Assembly: GCF_017916325.1 (NCBI RefSeq)
Contig: NC_090143.1
Location: 186,001-250,000, forward strand
DNA length: 64,000 nt
Reading direction: 5' to 3'
From: Leishmania martiniquensis
Taxonomy: Eukaryota > Euglenozoa > Kinetoplastea > Trypanosomatida > Trypanosomatidae
Shown: positions 1 to 10,612 of the stretch, one piece after another
Layout of the letters: every line of letters starts with the position of its first letter
How positions within the stretch are numbered: position 1 is the first letter of the stretch
The notes under the pieces: generated by a model
Seen by the model: only the letters and a program-made list of their open reading frames with translations
What the model was told of the DNA's origin: nothing
Databases searched by the model: none
Program-made: the position numbers and the translations under genes

Positions 1-1569
1 CTCTTGTGGAAGCTCCAGTGCGTTTCTGTCGCCCTTACCGACAGCGCTGCGGCTGACAACGGCTTCCAGACGGAGTCGCAGGCGCGTGTGAAGAAGTTCC
101 TGGAGGCCTACTATGACCTGAACGCCAGCGTCGGAGGCTATGCGGAGACGGCGATGACCGCGAGCCCTGACGCCCGCCTGGTGACGGCACTACGGGCTGC
201 GAGGACGGTTCTTCGCCTTGCACCCGCTGAGGCAGCGCCACCACTCTTCAACGCATTTGTGGGCGACCTGCTGACGCGCATTATTCCCGCAGCGTCGCCA
301 CGTTCGAGGGCGGCGGCGAGTCTGTCTGGCGGGGCGGCGCCGGCGGCGGCGGCGGAGCTGCTGCTGCATCTGTTTTCCATTCGCCCACGTTTACCAGCTG
401 ATCAGATGCTGCCACGTGCGCAGCACCTGCTCCTGTGGCTCTCGCACGCGCACTCTTCTGCCGCTTCACTGGAACCGTCGAGGGTGCACCGACGTGCCGG
501 TCCTTCATGGCCTTCTCTGTGCATCCGCGTCTGCGCCGCTGTCGCTGCGCATCCCGCTGTAGGAAGTGCAGCAGACGCGCCTGCGCTGCTGGACGCGAGG
601 CACGGCGGAAGGCAACGCAGCAACGGCGACTGTGCCGCACAGGAACTCATCGACAATGTGTGGCTACTGCTGCTTTCGCTGTTGGGGGACTCGAAAGCGC
701 CACGCAGCGCAGCCGGGTCGCCAGCACCGCCACTGCTCCGAGAAGGTGAAGTGATTCAGCTGATCCTGCTGCTCACCAAGGCTTGGCTGGGGCACCCCGT
801 GCGCCAGCAGGTGCTGTGGTCCCGCCCAGCAATGCTGCCACCGCTGATGTGCGCCCTGTTCACGTGTGTGATGCGCGGAATGGAGTTGGAGCAGTACTCG
901 CCACGCCTCCTTAATGTGCTGGCAGGTGGGCTGGCGGCGATGGCAGCCCATGTGGACGCTGCAACGGCGAACGAGGGCGATGACGACGTTGACAGTCTCG
1001 ATGGCGATGGCGATGGTGATAAGGACAGTGGTGAAGGGGAGGCCGAGGGGTCGGCAAGCGGCGTACCACGCGCAAAGGGCGACGGTCATCACGGAAACAA
1101 ACGGCGCCGGCTCGAGGCCGCTACAGAAGCGCGGGCGAAGTCTCCCGCCATCCCCGCGCATGTCAAGCGAGCCGCCCTCGCCGCTGCTACAGCGGCGCTC
1201 GTCGAGGTGGCACACCATCACATGCACGTCTTCACCACCTTCAGCAGTGACACAGACTTTCTCTTCACGGATTTCCTAAAAGTGCTCAGTCAGCACTTCC
1301 TACCCACCGTGACGCGGCCGCCTATCGCCCACCGCGTCGGCGTGCGCATCGCCGGCACGGTGCGGTCGGAGATGACGTTTGCAGATCTTGTGTACACGTG
1401 CGTGGGCAACGTCGAAAGTAAGTCGCTTCTGAAGCAGGCGGCGTTGCGCATGGAGGAGGAGGAGGAAGGGGTGGCGGATGGTGGTGGCAGCGCTGCTGCC
1501 GTGGCCAAGAACGCTGAACGTGGACGAAAGCTGACAGACGGTAGCAGGAGCATCTTTCAGGTCACGTAG
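1..1569 (+). CDS. Unrecognised protein, 3' portion only (5' end outside window)
   Basis: The frame is open from the first base of the window and no convincing ATG starts it, so this is the C-terminal 522 codons of a longer gene. I do not recognise the family. The visible part is rich in Ala and Leu and reads as mostly helical. It has a strongly acidic Asp/Glu/Gly stretch at about 970-1060, followed by a basic KRRR cluster at about 1099-1111 that could be a nuclear localisation signal. A short poly-Glu run lies near the C-terminus (about 1450-1470). The layout of helical segments plus acidic and basic patches is common in nuclear and nucleolar scaffold proteins, but that is only an inference. 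The stop is TAG at 1567-1569, followed by a CT-rich spacer. Confidence 0.8.
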   Translation, partial: LLWKLQCVSVALTDSAAADNGFQTESQARVKKFLEAYYDLNASVGGYAETAMTASPDARLVTALRAARTVLRLAPAEAAPPLFNAFVGDLLTRIIPAASPRSRAAASLSGGAAPAAAAELLLHLFSIRPRLPADQMLPRAQHLLLWLSHAHSSAASLEPSRVHRRAGPSWPSLCIRVCAAVAAHPAVGSAADAPALLDARHGGRQRSNGDCAAQELIDNVWLLLLSLLGDSKAPRSAAGSPAPPLLREGEVIQLILLLTKAWLGHPVRQQVLWSRPAMLPPLMCALFTCVMRGMELEQYSPRLLNVLAGGLAAMAAHVDAATANEGDDDVDSLDGDGDGDKDSGEGEAEGSASGVPRAKGDGHHGNKRRRLEAATEARAKSPAIPAHVKRAALAAATAALVEVAHHHMHVFTTFSSDTDFLFTDFLKVLSQHFLPTVTRPPIAHRVGVRIAGTVRSEMTFADLVYTCVGNVESKSLLKQAALRMEEEEEGVADGGGSAAAVAKNAERGRKLTDGSRSIFQVT

Positions 1570-2260
1570 CACAGGCGCCCTTCTCTCCCTCCCTCTGTGT
1601 GTCTCTGTGTGTCTGTCGTATGGCTCTACTGTGCCCGTTACCCATTCAGCGACGAGCGTGTCATGGGTGCAGCTCATCTCTCTCTCTCGAAGGTTCTCGT
1701 TTTCTGTCTTGCCGATGCGCTTCGCTACATGTCGCCGAACGGAACAACGGAAAAAAGGGGGGAGGAGGAAGAGAGAGCAGCAAAAGAGGCAGGAGAGGAT
1801 GTGGTGTGACGGTAATTGGCTAAACAGGCGCCACTCTCAGAGCGCCCCCCCCCACACACACACGCACACAAACGTTCGCTTGCGCGCACCATTCCTTTAA
1901 CGAAGCAGAGGGAGAGAAAGAGAGGAACATCGAAGGGGGAATGCGCGCGTCGGCAGACGCTCATCCTCACATGCCGCACTGACGCATACGTTGAGCCATG
2001 TGGCGGTGCGCACGTTTCGGCGGACGAGAAGACATGCACCGCCACGTGCCTCCTTCCCCTCTGCCCCGCCCGGCCTCTCCTTCGCTCTTTGCGGTCGCAC
2101 ACCCCATTCTCTCTCTCTCCCTCCCTCCCTCTCCCTTGCGCTTGTGGTCTCCAATGCCCGCGGATGCGTCACACGCGTGTACACGCCTGTGTAAGGTGAT
2201 CGCGTGCCTACCTGTAGGTTTCTTGGCATCTCTTCTCCCCTGTCTCGCGTCCGCCGGATC
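1570..2260. other. Intergenic spacer before signal peptidase
   Basis: No gene seen. It holds CT/GT-rich stretches at 1580-1620, a C-run joined to a CA repeat at about 1846-1870, and a clear pyrimidine tract at about 2104-2145 upstream of the signal peptidase gene. AG dinucleotides at 2194-2195 and 2216-2217 are plausible trans-splice acceptors for that gene. Confidence 0.6.
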
Positions 2261-2803
2261 ATGCGTGAATGCATCGACACTCTGCTGTCGCTACGGCCCC
2301 GCGATGTTATTCAGCAAGCTGTTTATGTCGGCCTCCTGCTGAGCATAGTCCTCGTTGGCTGGCGCGGCGTGGTGTTGGCCACAAACTGCGAGTCCAGCAT
2401 CGTCGTCGTGCTGAGCGGGAGCATGGAGCCTGGTTACCAGCGGGGCGACGTACTCCTGCTGCACCATCTCCCGGCGCATCCGGTGACGGTGGGTGACGTC
2501 ATTGTCTACTCACTGCCGGAGCATGAAATACCGATTGTCCACCGCGTCCTCCGCATCCATGAGCGGGCTGAGGATCACAAGAAGCTTTACCTCACCAAGG
2601 GCGACAACAACGTGAACGACGATCGCTTTCTCTTCCAGCATGGGCGAGAGTGGGTGGAGGAGGACATGATTGTTGGCAAGACGTACGCCTATTTGCCGCG
2701 CGTCGGGTACGCGACGATTATGTTCAACGAGTCGAAGCTCATCAAGTACCTCGCGTTGGCTCTCATAGGCTTCTTTCTCATGACGTCCACAGATGACATT
2801 TAG
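2261..2803 (+). CDS. SEC11: Type I signal peptidase, ER catalytic subunit (SEC11 family, S26B-type)
   Basis: This is the catalytic subunit of the ER signal peptidase complex, which removes signal peptides from secretory and surface proteins. The ATG at 2261 gives 180 residues, normal for SEC11; the frame extends upstream only through a GTG. A membrane anchor lies at about 20-40. The nucleophile box SGSMEP places Ser54 as catalytic Ser. Motif IPIVHRV gives His94, and LTKGDNN followed by NDDR gives the acidic residue, most likely Asp121 by alignment with SEC11A from memory. The use of His rather than Lys as general base marks the ER/archaeal type, not the bacterial one. A second hydrophobic segment closes the protein (about 158-175). 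In Leishmania such an enzyme would process precursors of surface proteins, including signal-bearing products in this window. Confidence 0.95.
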   Translation: MRECIDTLLSLRPRDVIQQAVYVGLLLSIVLVGWRGVVLATNCESSIVVVLSGSMEPGYQRGDVLLLHHLPAHPVTVGDVIVYSLPEHEIPIVHRVLRIHERAEDHKKLYLTKGDNNVNDDRFLFQHGREWVEEDMIVGKTYAYLPRVGYATIMFNESKLIKYLALALIGFFLMTSTDDI

Positions 2804-3935
2804 TTAGTGGTAACGCCTGCCGCTGCCTCCCTGCACCCGAGCACTCAACACAGGTGCGTCACTGTCTGCAAGTGCGGGCCGAAAAGAGTTGGCACTGGAG
2901 AGAGGAGGGGAACGGCAGCGGCACCGTCGCTCACTACCATGGATGGCGCCTATGTGTGGTCGAAGCGCGTTCGGTTCTCGATGTGCTCGAGCATAACTTT
3001 CCTTCACCGCTCTCACGGGCCGGCTCCCTTGTACTGAGCTCTGGATCCCGGGTGGGCGATGCGGCCGCGGTGCGTGAGCGCACAATGTGTCGTCGCCCTT
3101 TTTTTCTTTTTTCTTCTCAGAGGGGAGGGGGGCGGGGCGGGCTCTGTATAGTTCTCTGCCGGTACGTGCGCGTATCTTTGCTGCCAAGCGCTTTTCTGGC
3201 GAAGAGGCGTGGAGACAGAGAGCAAAGGCGTCTGCGCCTTCCACTGTGCGCCCGCGTGGTTCACCTCCCCATTCCTCCGTCCCCCCTCCCCTCAGCTCTC
3301 GTGCGTGTCATGTGCTGGTGTACGGCCACCGTAAGCAAACTGACAAGGGAAAGGAAAAAAAAGAAGCGCGTGCCTGACGGACAGGTACAAAGAGGGTGCG
3401 AATGTGTGTGGGTGTGTGTGGGTGGGTGGGGAGAAAGAGGGAAGCGGGATGGTGGTGGTGACGTTGAAGCATACCCCCCCTCTCTCCCACCACCACCACC
3501 ACTGGCACCGTCGCGAGCCTCCGTCTCCACCTGCGGACCTCTTCACCATCCCCGTCTCGCCTCCGCGCTCACCCCTGAGCGCACCAAAGTGGCAGCGTGT
3601 TTTTTTTGCGAATCACCTCAATGCACGCACAGAGAGTATGTGTGGTGTACGATGGAGCGGAAGGCGCGTCTTTCCCGGACGTTTTTGATGCTCGGAGGTA
3701 TGATGGCAGTAATGGACACACACACACCTCACCGCCTGTTCACCAGTCTCATGGGTGGCGCTTCTCTTCCTCCTCCTGAGCAGTACGCTACACGCGTACG
3801 CTGACGCTTACACGCACACACACACTTACAAACACACACACAGAGGGAGAGAGAAGCATCGACGCTTGAAACTTTCCTTCCACATCTTTCATCAACGGAC
3901 ATTAGCGCATCTTTCGAGGGGGCTGCACGAAAGCG
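2804..3935. other. Intergenic spacer with G-quadruplex motif and CA repeats
   Basis: No gene seen. It contains a perfect G4 consensus at 3410-3431 on the + strand, CA repeats at about 3716-3728 and 3812-3843, and a pyrimidine stretch at about 3872-3893. The AG at 3904-3905 is a good candidate spliced-leader acceptor for the gene at 3936, leaving a 5' UTR of about 30 nt. Confidence 0.6.
3410..3431 (+). other. Putative G-quadruplex motif
   Basis: Four G-runs of at least three are separated by loops of 7, 1 and 1 nt, directly visible on the + strand. It would be present in the nascent polycistronic RNA, probably in the signal peptidase 3' UTR. Confidence 0.5.
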
Positions 3936-4817
3936 ATGCACGCGGCGAGGCGATTGCCCCTCCTTGTTGCCGCCTTTGTGGTGGCGGCCACGCTCTCCCT
4001 CACAGGTGACACCGACTTCTGGGGGGCTGGTGTGACACTAGAGCGCACGGATGGCCCCATCACGAAAGAGCAGTGCCTCATTCTCAACCCGCGGCCGACC
4101 ATTACGACGTGCAGCGCGTACCTGCCGCCCATCATCGATGTGTACGGCTTGCTGCCCTACGACACGGTGCAAGCCTACAGAACATGCGTCCAGGAGCGGT
4201 GTCTTTGCACCGGCGCCGCCACGAGCATGAACATCACGACGAGCGGCATCTTCTGCAACAGCTCTGGCTGGATGGAGAGCGGCTACACGACGTGCAACGT
4301 ACTCGACGACTGCTTTGCTAGCTTCTGGCGCTGCGTGAATAGCGCGCTCTTCGAGCGCTTCGTCAAACAGCGCCAGGCTCTCACAACATCAGAGGTGAAC
4401 CTGATGGCCGACATCTTTGCCCACGGCAACCGCCCAGGTGAGCCGTTCGACATCACCGATGCGTACCGCTCGTGTCGTCTTATCATGTGCGCTGCCGCAA
4501 GCTCCCGCAAAAACTGCGGCCTCGTCACATGCCTGCCAAACTATACCCAGTGCGACGAGTTCATCCACCCTCCACCGCTGCCGTACACGCATCAGCTCTG
4601 CACACAGGGGTGCCGTGCCACCTTGCTCATGATGGCGATGACGATCGCCCTAGTGGCCTTCTCTGTGTGCTGCTTTGGCTGCTGTCCGGCTCAGGTACGC
4701 ATCCGCGAGCCCGTCATCATGGAGGAGTCGCCAGAGAAGAAAGCAGAGCTGAACTCTGCGTGGAGGAGGTCAGATGTCCAGGGGGGTCAGCAGCGGGTTG
4801 GTGGGCAGTTCTCATAG
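3936..4817 (+). CDS. Cys-rich type I membrane protein, unrecognised
   Basis: 293 residues starting at an ATG about 30 nt after a good splice acceptor. The N-terminus is a typical signal peptide (basic residues, hydrophobic core at about 8-22). The ectodomain, about residues 25-228, carries roughly twenty cysteines, some as closely spaced pairs, and three N-glycosylation sequons (in MNITTS, CNSSG and PNYTQ). A single transmembrane helix at about 230-252 contains the CCFGCC cluster at its cytoplasmic end, a plausible palmitoylation site. A short charged tail of about 40 residues follows. The disulphide-rich ectodomain suggests a surface or endomembrane protein. I do not recognise a named family, and no enzymatic motif is visible. 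Confidence 0.85.
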   Translation: MHAARRLPLLVAAFVVAATLSLTGDTDFWGAGVTLERTDGPITKEQCLILNPRPTITTCSAYLPPIIDVYGLLPYDTVQAYRTCVQERCLCTGAATSMNITTSGIFCNSSGWMESGYTTCNVLDDCFASFWRCVNSALFERFVKQRQALTTSEVNLMADIFAHGNRPGEPFDITDAYRSCRLIMCAAASSRKNCGLVTCLPNYTQCDEFIHPPPLPYTHQLCTQGCRATLLMMAMTIALVAFSVCCFGCCPAQVRIREPVIMEESPEKKAELNSAWRRSDVQGGQQRVGGQFS

Positions 4818-7800
4818 TGGACGATGCGAGAGGGAGTGAGGGCGGGCGTGGACAAGAGCGGATGCCAAAGGCAGGAGGGTCGGAGAGGGGGCGAAACGGA
4901 GCGCGAGGGTGGTGGGGGAGGTGAGGGCGCTGACTGGGGCTCTGAAGACGCGACCGAGCTTCCGTGGCGGATATCTGCACACCCCGCACCCCCCCTTTGC
5001 AAGCGCCTTCCTCCCATTACCTCTTAGGTTCCGCCGGCGGCTGTCCTCCGTACGCTGACGCCCGGATGCAGCAGCAGCCCGGTCACGCATACGTCATCGT
5101 CATCTTCGGGTGCCCCGCCCTCCTCCCCATCCTCCCAACCACGAGTACACATCGTTAGGAAAGCTGTTTGGATTGCTGTGGCGTGCTTACTTCTCCCGTC
5201 GACCCCCTCCCCCTACCCATCTCCTTCTTCCAGCACGTATTGATCTAGGCAGCATGCTGTCCTCCTCATCCCCCACGCACACACGCGTACACGCACCTGC
5301 ACCACACGACAGGCCGAGAGAGAGAAAGAGAAGCACGGCGAAGGGGAGGAGAGGCAATAGTCCCGACAGAAGCCGAAGCGGCGATCAGACACCTCTGTCA
5401 AGCGCGCACGCCGTCTGCCCGCCCGCCCTCCCCCTCCCCTCCTTTGAAACACCATCGTAGCTGTTGTTCTACCCATGTACGCTCTCGCGCGCGTCTGCGT
5501 CAGTCTATGTGTGTCTCTCCTTTCAGTTTTTTTTTCATCGTTGTCATTCGCTGCGCGTACGTGTTCAGTGGCTCCCTCCCCTCCCCTCCCCTCCCCGCCC
5601 CCCCTTCTGCCGTCTCTCATCCGTCTTCCCCCCGCCTCGCCCTTCTGCCGTCTCGCGTTGTGTGTCGTACTCGCTGAGGCCTTTCCCTTTTTTGCTGTTG
5701 TTTTCTTCACCTTCATTGACGAGGCTGGCGGTGGTCACGTGGCACCCGTCCATGCTTGTTTTCGTGCGTCAAGACGACGGCCTTACTGCGTGCTGCGGCT
5801 CGTTGTCCTTCTCTCGGGTTGTCCTTCGTGGTGTTGCATCGATGCGTTTCCAAGTGTGTATGTGGTGGAAGGGGTGGGGGGTGGTATGATGCAGGTAATG
5901 TGCTTCACCCTCTCTCTTACGGGCCGTTGCTTCTCCAGCGGCATTGCCCTGTATGGATGGCGGTGTGCATCATCTGACGGCAAGGGGCCGTGATCGTGCT
6001 GCCCCCCTCCCTCTTCACCACCACCATCCCTCCTCCACGACTGCACTCTGTTGAAATGCCTCGGCTATCTTCCCCCCCCCAAAGACACACACACACACTA
6101 CCCTCTCTCTCTCTGTGCGTGTATGTGTCGAGCCCAAGCGTCCACAAACTTGCTCCGCTCTCGATCCTCCGTTGCTTTCGGGCTGCTTCGCTGTCTTGGT
6201 CTTGACAGTTTCACCCGACCCCACCGAAGGCCCTCCGCCCATCCTGCCCCACCCTGGATGCCTTCCTGTCACCGCCCGCTCCCACCCTCTTCCCTTACTC
6301 CCCTTCGAGACGTCTCCTCGCGTGCGTCTTGCCGAGGGGGAGGGGACCGACGGGGTAAAAGGGGGGGAGTCAATAATAACTGGTGGCGTGCCACAGCCCT
6401 CCGAGCGTGCAGGAGGCGAAGAAGCGAGTGGAAAAAGAGCTGTCGAAGAGGAGCGCGGTAGAGACGCAGTGGTAACGCAGCGCTGAACATAACGCGAGCC
6501 GCGGAAGAGGAGGAGGTGGCCGCTGCCACAGCACACGGCAAAGGAGCAGGGCGCCTATCCGGTCTCGCCGCCACTGTATGGGGCACCAGGGTGGTCTTGG
6601 TGGGAGGGAGGGAGGCTGCGACTAAGCAACGCGGATCGCTGGCTCACGTAGCACATGTGCCAAAGCAACGTGTGTCCGCCCCCCCGTTCCTTTTTTTGTC
6701 GTCACGGTGTGAAGCCGCGCCGGATGTGCACAGTTGCGCCCTTCAGATGCAAACCAAGTCACCGCGCGGGACGGAAGCGCCTACTCGCAGACGCGTACTT
6801 GCCCCCCTCCTCCTCGCTGCACACACACACACACGCACGGTAGATAAAGCGAGCCTCAACTCGATGGTGCGCCCTTGCTCGTCGACCAATTCCACTCTCC
6901 GATGCGTACCCGCAGCCTCTCGTAATCATTACCGCACCTCCTCAGACGACAGGCGGAGACCGCAGCGCGGAATCAGTATCGAAGGGCCTTAGAAAGCAGC
7001 GACTTGACACCGATTTCAGCGCTGCATTTGCCGTCATGTGGGCCCTGGACGGCGTTGTGTCGGGGCCCGGCCCGCGGCGCGAGGCGTGACTGCGCCATCG
7101 CCATGACCAGGAACGTGCTCGCACGACTCTTAGGCACTAGATGCAGCCCTCACGCTGGCCAATTGGTAGGGGGGTGGCGGCGGCCTGCGCCACGCCTAGG
7201 GATGGGCAACGTGGCAACCCGCTTGGTTGGAAGCGGCCGCGATGAGACCACCGCGAGGAGGTGGTGGCCACCGTTTGAGGCAGGGGGTTGTGCTGGCCAG
7301 ATGAATGCGTCTGCGCATTGCTCCCATGCGCGTCAACGCGGGTGCTTCGCACCACGTGGTGTGGGCCTGCGTGCCGGGGTCGTTGGAGGAGGGTGGGGGG
7401 GGCAAAGTGGTGCGCAGCTCCCGTGGAATGGCCGACGGAGGCGGACACGTGGAGGGGAAGAAAAAAGTGGAAGTCGATGAAGAAGGCGCTCCCCCCTGCT
7501 CCCCCTCCCCCTTCTTCTACAAACGATCGCGCTATCGCCCTTGGTTATCACGGCACCTCTCGCACGCGCTCCCCCTCCCCATCCCTCCCCACTGTCCATC
7601 TCTGCGTCTCTTTTCGGCTCCCTCACAGAACGTTTTCTCTCGTACACACCAGTCCTCGCTTCCTTCAAGCGCCGCACACACACACACACAGAGACACAGA
7701 CAGACACAGGCATTTACGCCCTACGAGCAAGTAGGCAAGTCGACCGTCATCATCCGTGCCCACGAACTCGTTAGGATCTCTGGAGCCCCCACCTCGCACG

Positions 7801-7833
7801 CAGAGAACAAGCTGGCGAGCAACAGCAACAGGA
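4818..7833. other. Long intergenic spacer (3.0 kb) before SUMO
   Basis: No convincing gene seen. Most is typical pyrimidine-rich or purine-rich spacer: C/T blocks at 5565-5650, a G-rich run at about 5868-5885, and CA tracts at about 6085-6098, 6821-6836 and 7675-7690. The block at about 6990-7440 lacks these tracts and looks compositionally different (see findings). A pyrimidine tract at about 7567-7622 followed by AG at 7627-7628 is a likely acceptor for SUMO. Open frames here are low-complexity and have no family resemblance. Confidence 0.55.
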
Positions 7834-8187
7834 ATGGAGAACCAAGACCACAGCAACCCGCACCCGGAGGGGAGCACTGCTAACGCGGCGCCGGCGCCAG
7901 TAAAGGCGGAGGCCGCCGCTTCCCTATCGGCGCAACAAATCTCGCTGAAGGTCGTCAACGCCGACGGCGCAGAAATGTTCTTCAAGATCAAGCGAGGAAC
8001 ACAGCTGAAGAAGCTGATTGACGCATACTGTAAGAAGCAGGGCATCTCACGTGGCAGCGTTCGCTTCCTGTTCGACGGTGCGCCGATTGATGATAGCAAG
8101 ACGCCGGAGGACTTGGGAATGGAGGACGACGACGTTATCGATGCCATGGTAGAGCAGACGGGCGGCTCCGTGATGAGGCATCTGTGA
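7834..8187 (+). CDS. SUMO: SUMO, small ubiquitin-like modifier precursor
   Basis: SUMO is conjugated through its C-terminal Gly to lysines of target proteins by the E1/UBC9 pathway and removed by SENP/Ulp proteases. The ATG at 7834 gives 117 residues. A flexible N-terminal extension (about 1-35) precedes a beta-grasp domain (about 36-109) with recognisable SUMO signatures: ISLKVVNADG, FFKIKRGTQLKKLIDAYC, VRFLFDGAPI and DLGMEDDDVIDAM. The diglycine in EQTGG falls at residues 110-111 and is followed by six residues, SVMRHL, so the product is a precursor needing protease maturation. A consensus sumoylation site VKAE sits at residues 23-26 in the tail. Frame upstream of 7834 is open but has no conserved sequence. 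Confidence 0.97.
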   Translation: MENQDHSNPHPEGSTANAAPAPVKAEAAASLSAQQISLKVVNADGAEMFFKIKRGTQLKKLIDAYCKKQGISRGSVRFLFDGAPIDDSKTPEDLGMEDDDVIDAMVEQTGGSVMRHL

Positions 8188-10612
8188 ACATCTACTTATC
8201 GATCCACGTGCGTGTGTGTCTCCTCCTCCTTTCGCTTCAGCAGCCTATGACCGTGCACACACACACACGGCCGACATATAAACACGTGGCGGGAAGGGTA
8301 CGCTGCCAGCCAGTCATCCAGCCATCCAGAGCGGACGGGCGCTTGACTGTGGGAGAGGAGAGGAGTGCTGTGGCCGATCTGAGAGTCGTAAAGCGGTGGA
8401 CGGGTATCGTTCAGTGCCTGTCTGTTTGGCGGCTGCGCGTGAGTATCGTTCCGCCCCTGCCCCCTCCCCAACACACACACACACACGTCGCTCCTCCTCA
8501 CCTGACTCCCCCTTCCCCCTCTCCCTCTCTCCACATCCCTTCCCCGTCGCGTCTTTTCGAGGCTCTAAAGGGGAAAGTGGGAAGCGCAAGGCACACCCTC
8601 CGCCCTATGCCCCCGATCGCAGAGCACATTCGCTCTTCACGGACGGCGCGTATCTCTCTGCGTCTCTCTCCCCCCCTGTGCGGTGAATGGTGCGTGTGTG
8701 TGGGTGTGCGATGGTCGGCGTGCCTTGGGAAAAGTGTAAGAGGGGGAAGTGAGCGGAAGGGGGGAGGTTCCTGCCCCACGCCCTTCTGGCCGCATGCGCA
8801 GTGTCCTTCCTCCCTATTCCGTCCGCCCGCGGAGGCGCGAGAGGGGACGATGCCGTGGCCACCGTCTGCCCTTGGCACCTTCGAAGCGGTATACCTGTAC
8901 GGAACGCGAAAGAGCCGGTGACGATGGGCCGTCTCCTTGCACGGCATCCTCAGGGAGGGTCTCCGTATCCGCCTTGCGGGAGCCGCCAAGAGGTCGCCGC
9001 CGACCGTTGAAAAGGTTTCGGGCTGTATGCGGCCAGCAGGGCCCAGTGTTAGCTGGCGCCTTGCCAAAGAGTCTTGCCGTCACGTTCGAGTTCGGATCAG
9101 CTCGCTACAGCGTACGCCAGTGGGCCTGACATGCGCGAACATTTCCTCTGGACTCTTCGGGCACGGCGTTGTGGCGCGCTGTGCTGCGTGAGATGTTCGG
9201 ATCGATCGCTACCCGAGGGGCACCGCGTTTCATAGTGTTATCGGGCAGCGGAAGGTGCGATGGCGCGCTTCTCATTGGCGCTGCACAGGGCTTTCACAGA
9301 CTTCCCTCCCCCCTCCACACACACAGACACACCTCGACCAAAGCACGTCGCTGTTAAGTGCGGCCACAGACTGCGACGTGTGGGAGCACAAAATGTGTGT
9401 GCTGTGGGCCGCTGTCGGCATGATACCTCCCATCCACGCACGCCATGCAGCGGGTCGTGCAGCCCGAAGTGGTGGGTGAAAAGGGGGGCGGAGTGTTCCA
9501 CACCAGCCAGCCGTAAATTACGTGTGTGTGCGAAGTGTGTGCGGCCTCTCTCACATCCGACCGAGCGTAGGGCTCCTAAGGCACAGCTGCCGAGCACATG
9601 GCGAGTGCACCACGAATAGCTCCATCGTGTCCTCCAGACGCCCTTCTGGAAAGTCCCCACGACCGCCTCCTCGAGTGCTGCAGCGCGATACGATGGAAGA
9701 AAAGGCCTTGCATACGCGCGTACGACAGGGTCTCTCAAGGGCGCTCACGTGGAGCTGGGCAGAGACTTCCTCTCCGCACGGCATGCCTCACCGCCTCCGC
9801 CATGAAAACAGGACCGTGTGTGTGTGGACTGCTTGGATCACGGCATGCCTCTCGCCCATCCCAGCTGCTGCCCATCACGCAGCACTTGCGCGAGGAATCG
9901 CCACCTAAGCATAAGTGGACTCGCGTTTCACGCGTGTCTCGGCTCCACGTTGAACGGTCCACCCTACACTAGAGAGGTGTTGGCAGCGGGGCAGTCCAAG
10001 ACAGGTGGCGGTAGTCGTGCGAGGGAGACCATTGCCGCCTCGCTCGCGGTCGAATCGGGCACCTCGGGATATATATATATATAAAGCCTGATATCCATGC
10101 CTGTCGTAAAACCTTTTTACAGCAACAGAGTCAAGGAAAAGGTCCCCTTCGTTTGTTCCCACGTGGGTACGTGCCTCATCACATCTCGTTCACTTGCGCG
10201 GATGTGAGCATGAGTGGGTCGCAGCCGAAGTGAAGGCCTGCAGAAGCGCCCTCGCTCCCTCAGCACAGCGATGCAGAGAGGGAGAGAGGGGGGAGGGAGA
10301 GAAAGAGCGCAGGAGGGGAGAGGGCCACCCTGTGCGCTTGGCGTCGCTTACCGCCAAGTCCTTGTGGGCTGAGGCGCAGGATAGCGTATGCCATCTCGTC
10401 ACACTGCACTCCCCCTCCCCCTCTCTCCCTCTCTCGCGCGCCTGCGGGTGCTGCACGGTCGCTCTGTCCATCACTGCTCCCGCACTTGGCGAGCCCCCCA
10501 CCGCTCTTCACTTGGGTCGGCTCACTTTACCAGCCCCTCCAAACCTCTCCAGCCTTCCCCCCCTCTCAACCCCACCCCCCACACGTACACACACTGTCTC
10601 CGTTCAGGAGTC
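8188..10612. other. Long intergenic spacer (2.4 kb), partly non-tract sequence
   Basis: No convincing gene seen. CA and CT tracts occur at about 8258-8272, 8472-8486, 8510-8545 and 9310-9330. About 8830-9300 and 9530-10060 largely lack the homopyrimidine character of other spacers and could be decayed mobile-element sequence (inference). A (TA)n run lies at about 10070-10083. A pyrimidine tract at about 10540-10575 precedes the AG at 10606-10607. Confidence 0.5.
10606..10607 (+). promoter_or_regulatory. Candidate spliced-leader acceptor AG
   Basis: AG after a long C/T tract (about 10480-10575), five bases upstream of the ATG at 10613. An earlier acceptor is possible if a longer 5' UTR is used. 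Confidence 0.4.

Noticed and set aside
5475..5993. Hydrophobic 172-codon frame in the spacer before SUMO
   Set aside because: Its hydrophobicity comes from T/C-rich tracts read as Phe, Leu, Ser and Pro; no coherent signal peptide/helix pattern or conserved motif.
10069..10084. TA repeat taken as a promoter TATA box
   Set aside because: Polycistronic trypanosomatid units lack TATA promoters at each gene; a short dinucleotide repeat is the simpler explanation.
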